Positions 63,935 to 64,000 of a stretch of DNA of 64,000 nt are shown in pieces. The notes beneath the pieces were generated by a model, which saw nothing but the letters and a program-made list of their open reading frames with translations, ran no database searches and was not told the origin of the DNA. Made by a program: the position numbers and the translations under genes. Position 1 is the first letter of the stretch, and each line of letters begins with the position of its first letter. Origin of the DNA: Hydrogenophilales bacterium (GTDB taxonomy: Bacteria; Pseudomonadota; Gammaproteobacteria; Burkholderiales; Thiobacillaceae); assembly GCA_016703155.1 (NCBI GenBank), contig JADJCP010000004.1, positions 356,870-420,869 of the forward strand, given 5' to 3'.

Positions 63935-64000
63935 TGGGATTCGGCCAGCGATTTCGACGTGCCGAGTATAGCCGGCGTTCAAGTATTCAATGCGATCCCC

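Overview
The window reads as a chromosomal segment of a GC-rich betaproteobacterium, probably an autotrophic or facultatively lithotrophic lineage. The evidence is an NAD-reducing [NiFe] hydrogenase operon (hoxFUYH plus protease), a RegB/RegA redox two-component pair, a PCu(A)C copper chaperone, an AlaLysPro-rich histone H1-like protein, a short bacterial SRP RNA upstream of dnaX, and the general betaproteobacterial gene content. Genus cannot be fixed from the sequence alone.

Layout. 1-1.6 kb: 3' part of lysA and the H1-like gene. 1.6-6.8 kb (minus strand): hoxF-hoxU-hoxY-hoxH-protease, tightly overlapped, so H2 oxidation is coupled to NAD(P). 6.8-10.6 kb (minus): mobA, an ArnT-like membrane glycosyltransferase, rpmE, a fructosamine kinase-like gene and a DUF971 gene. 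10.7-12.4 kb (plus): STAS-domain protein and hslV, with no hslU beside it. 12.4-14.8 kb: regBA, divergent from the copper chaperone gene. 14.8-24.8 kb: an accessory island that ends at the 3' end of tRNA-Phe(GAA). It carries a decayed tyrosine recombinase, an Xre/MbcA-RES toxin-antitoxin pair, and a type I restriction-modification locus (hsdR, a KilA-N gene, hsdM, hsdS) followed by an unrecognised gene and a truncated PD-(D/E)xK nuclease. 25-34.4 kb (mostly minus): thioredoxin-fold co-chaperone, purB, recR, ybaB, dnaX, SRP RNA, aroG with a Phe/Tyr attenuator, tldD and a nitrilase-family hydrolase. 34.5-43 kb (minus): a yhdP-like AsmA-superfamily gene, a GDP-hexose-phosphorylase-like gene and metH. 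43-51.8 kb: diguanylate cyclase, rhodanese, dut, coaBC, glcDEF, radC, rpmB, rpmG. 51.8-64 kb: M23 peptidase and bactofilin (cell shape), mscS, a PLD-type nuclease, an RsmB/Nop2-like RNA methyltransferase, a cation/proton antiporter with a divergent NhaR-type regulator, htpX-terC-yqhA, a rhodanese lipoprotein, a dsbB/dsbA-like pair and a PDC/Cache-type sensor.

Quality note. At least nine genes, most of them normally essential or intact (mobA, regB, metH, radC, yhdP, a nitrilase and others), are each broken by a one-base indel, or in one case two. Restoring the base gives a normal family-length protein. This pattern looks like residual sequencing error rather than nine pseudogenes, so I annotate these as single genes spanning the indel.

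Most notable: (1) a Phe/Tyr leader peptide (YFFSFY) with mutually exclusive terminator and antiterminator hairpins in front of the DAHP synthase gene; (2) the tRNA-Phe island, in which a KilA-N gene containing a perfect 36-bp palindrome sits inside a type I RM operon with two extra downstream genes; (3) a plant VTC2/GDPGP1-like HIT-superfamily protein translationally coupled to metH.
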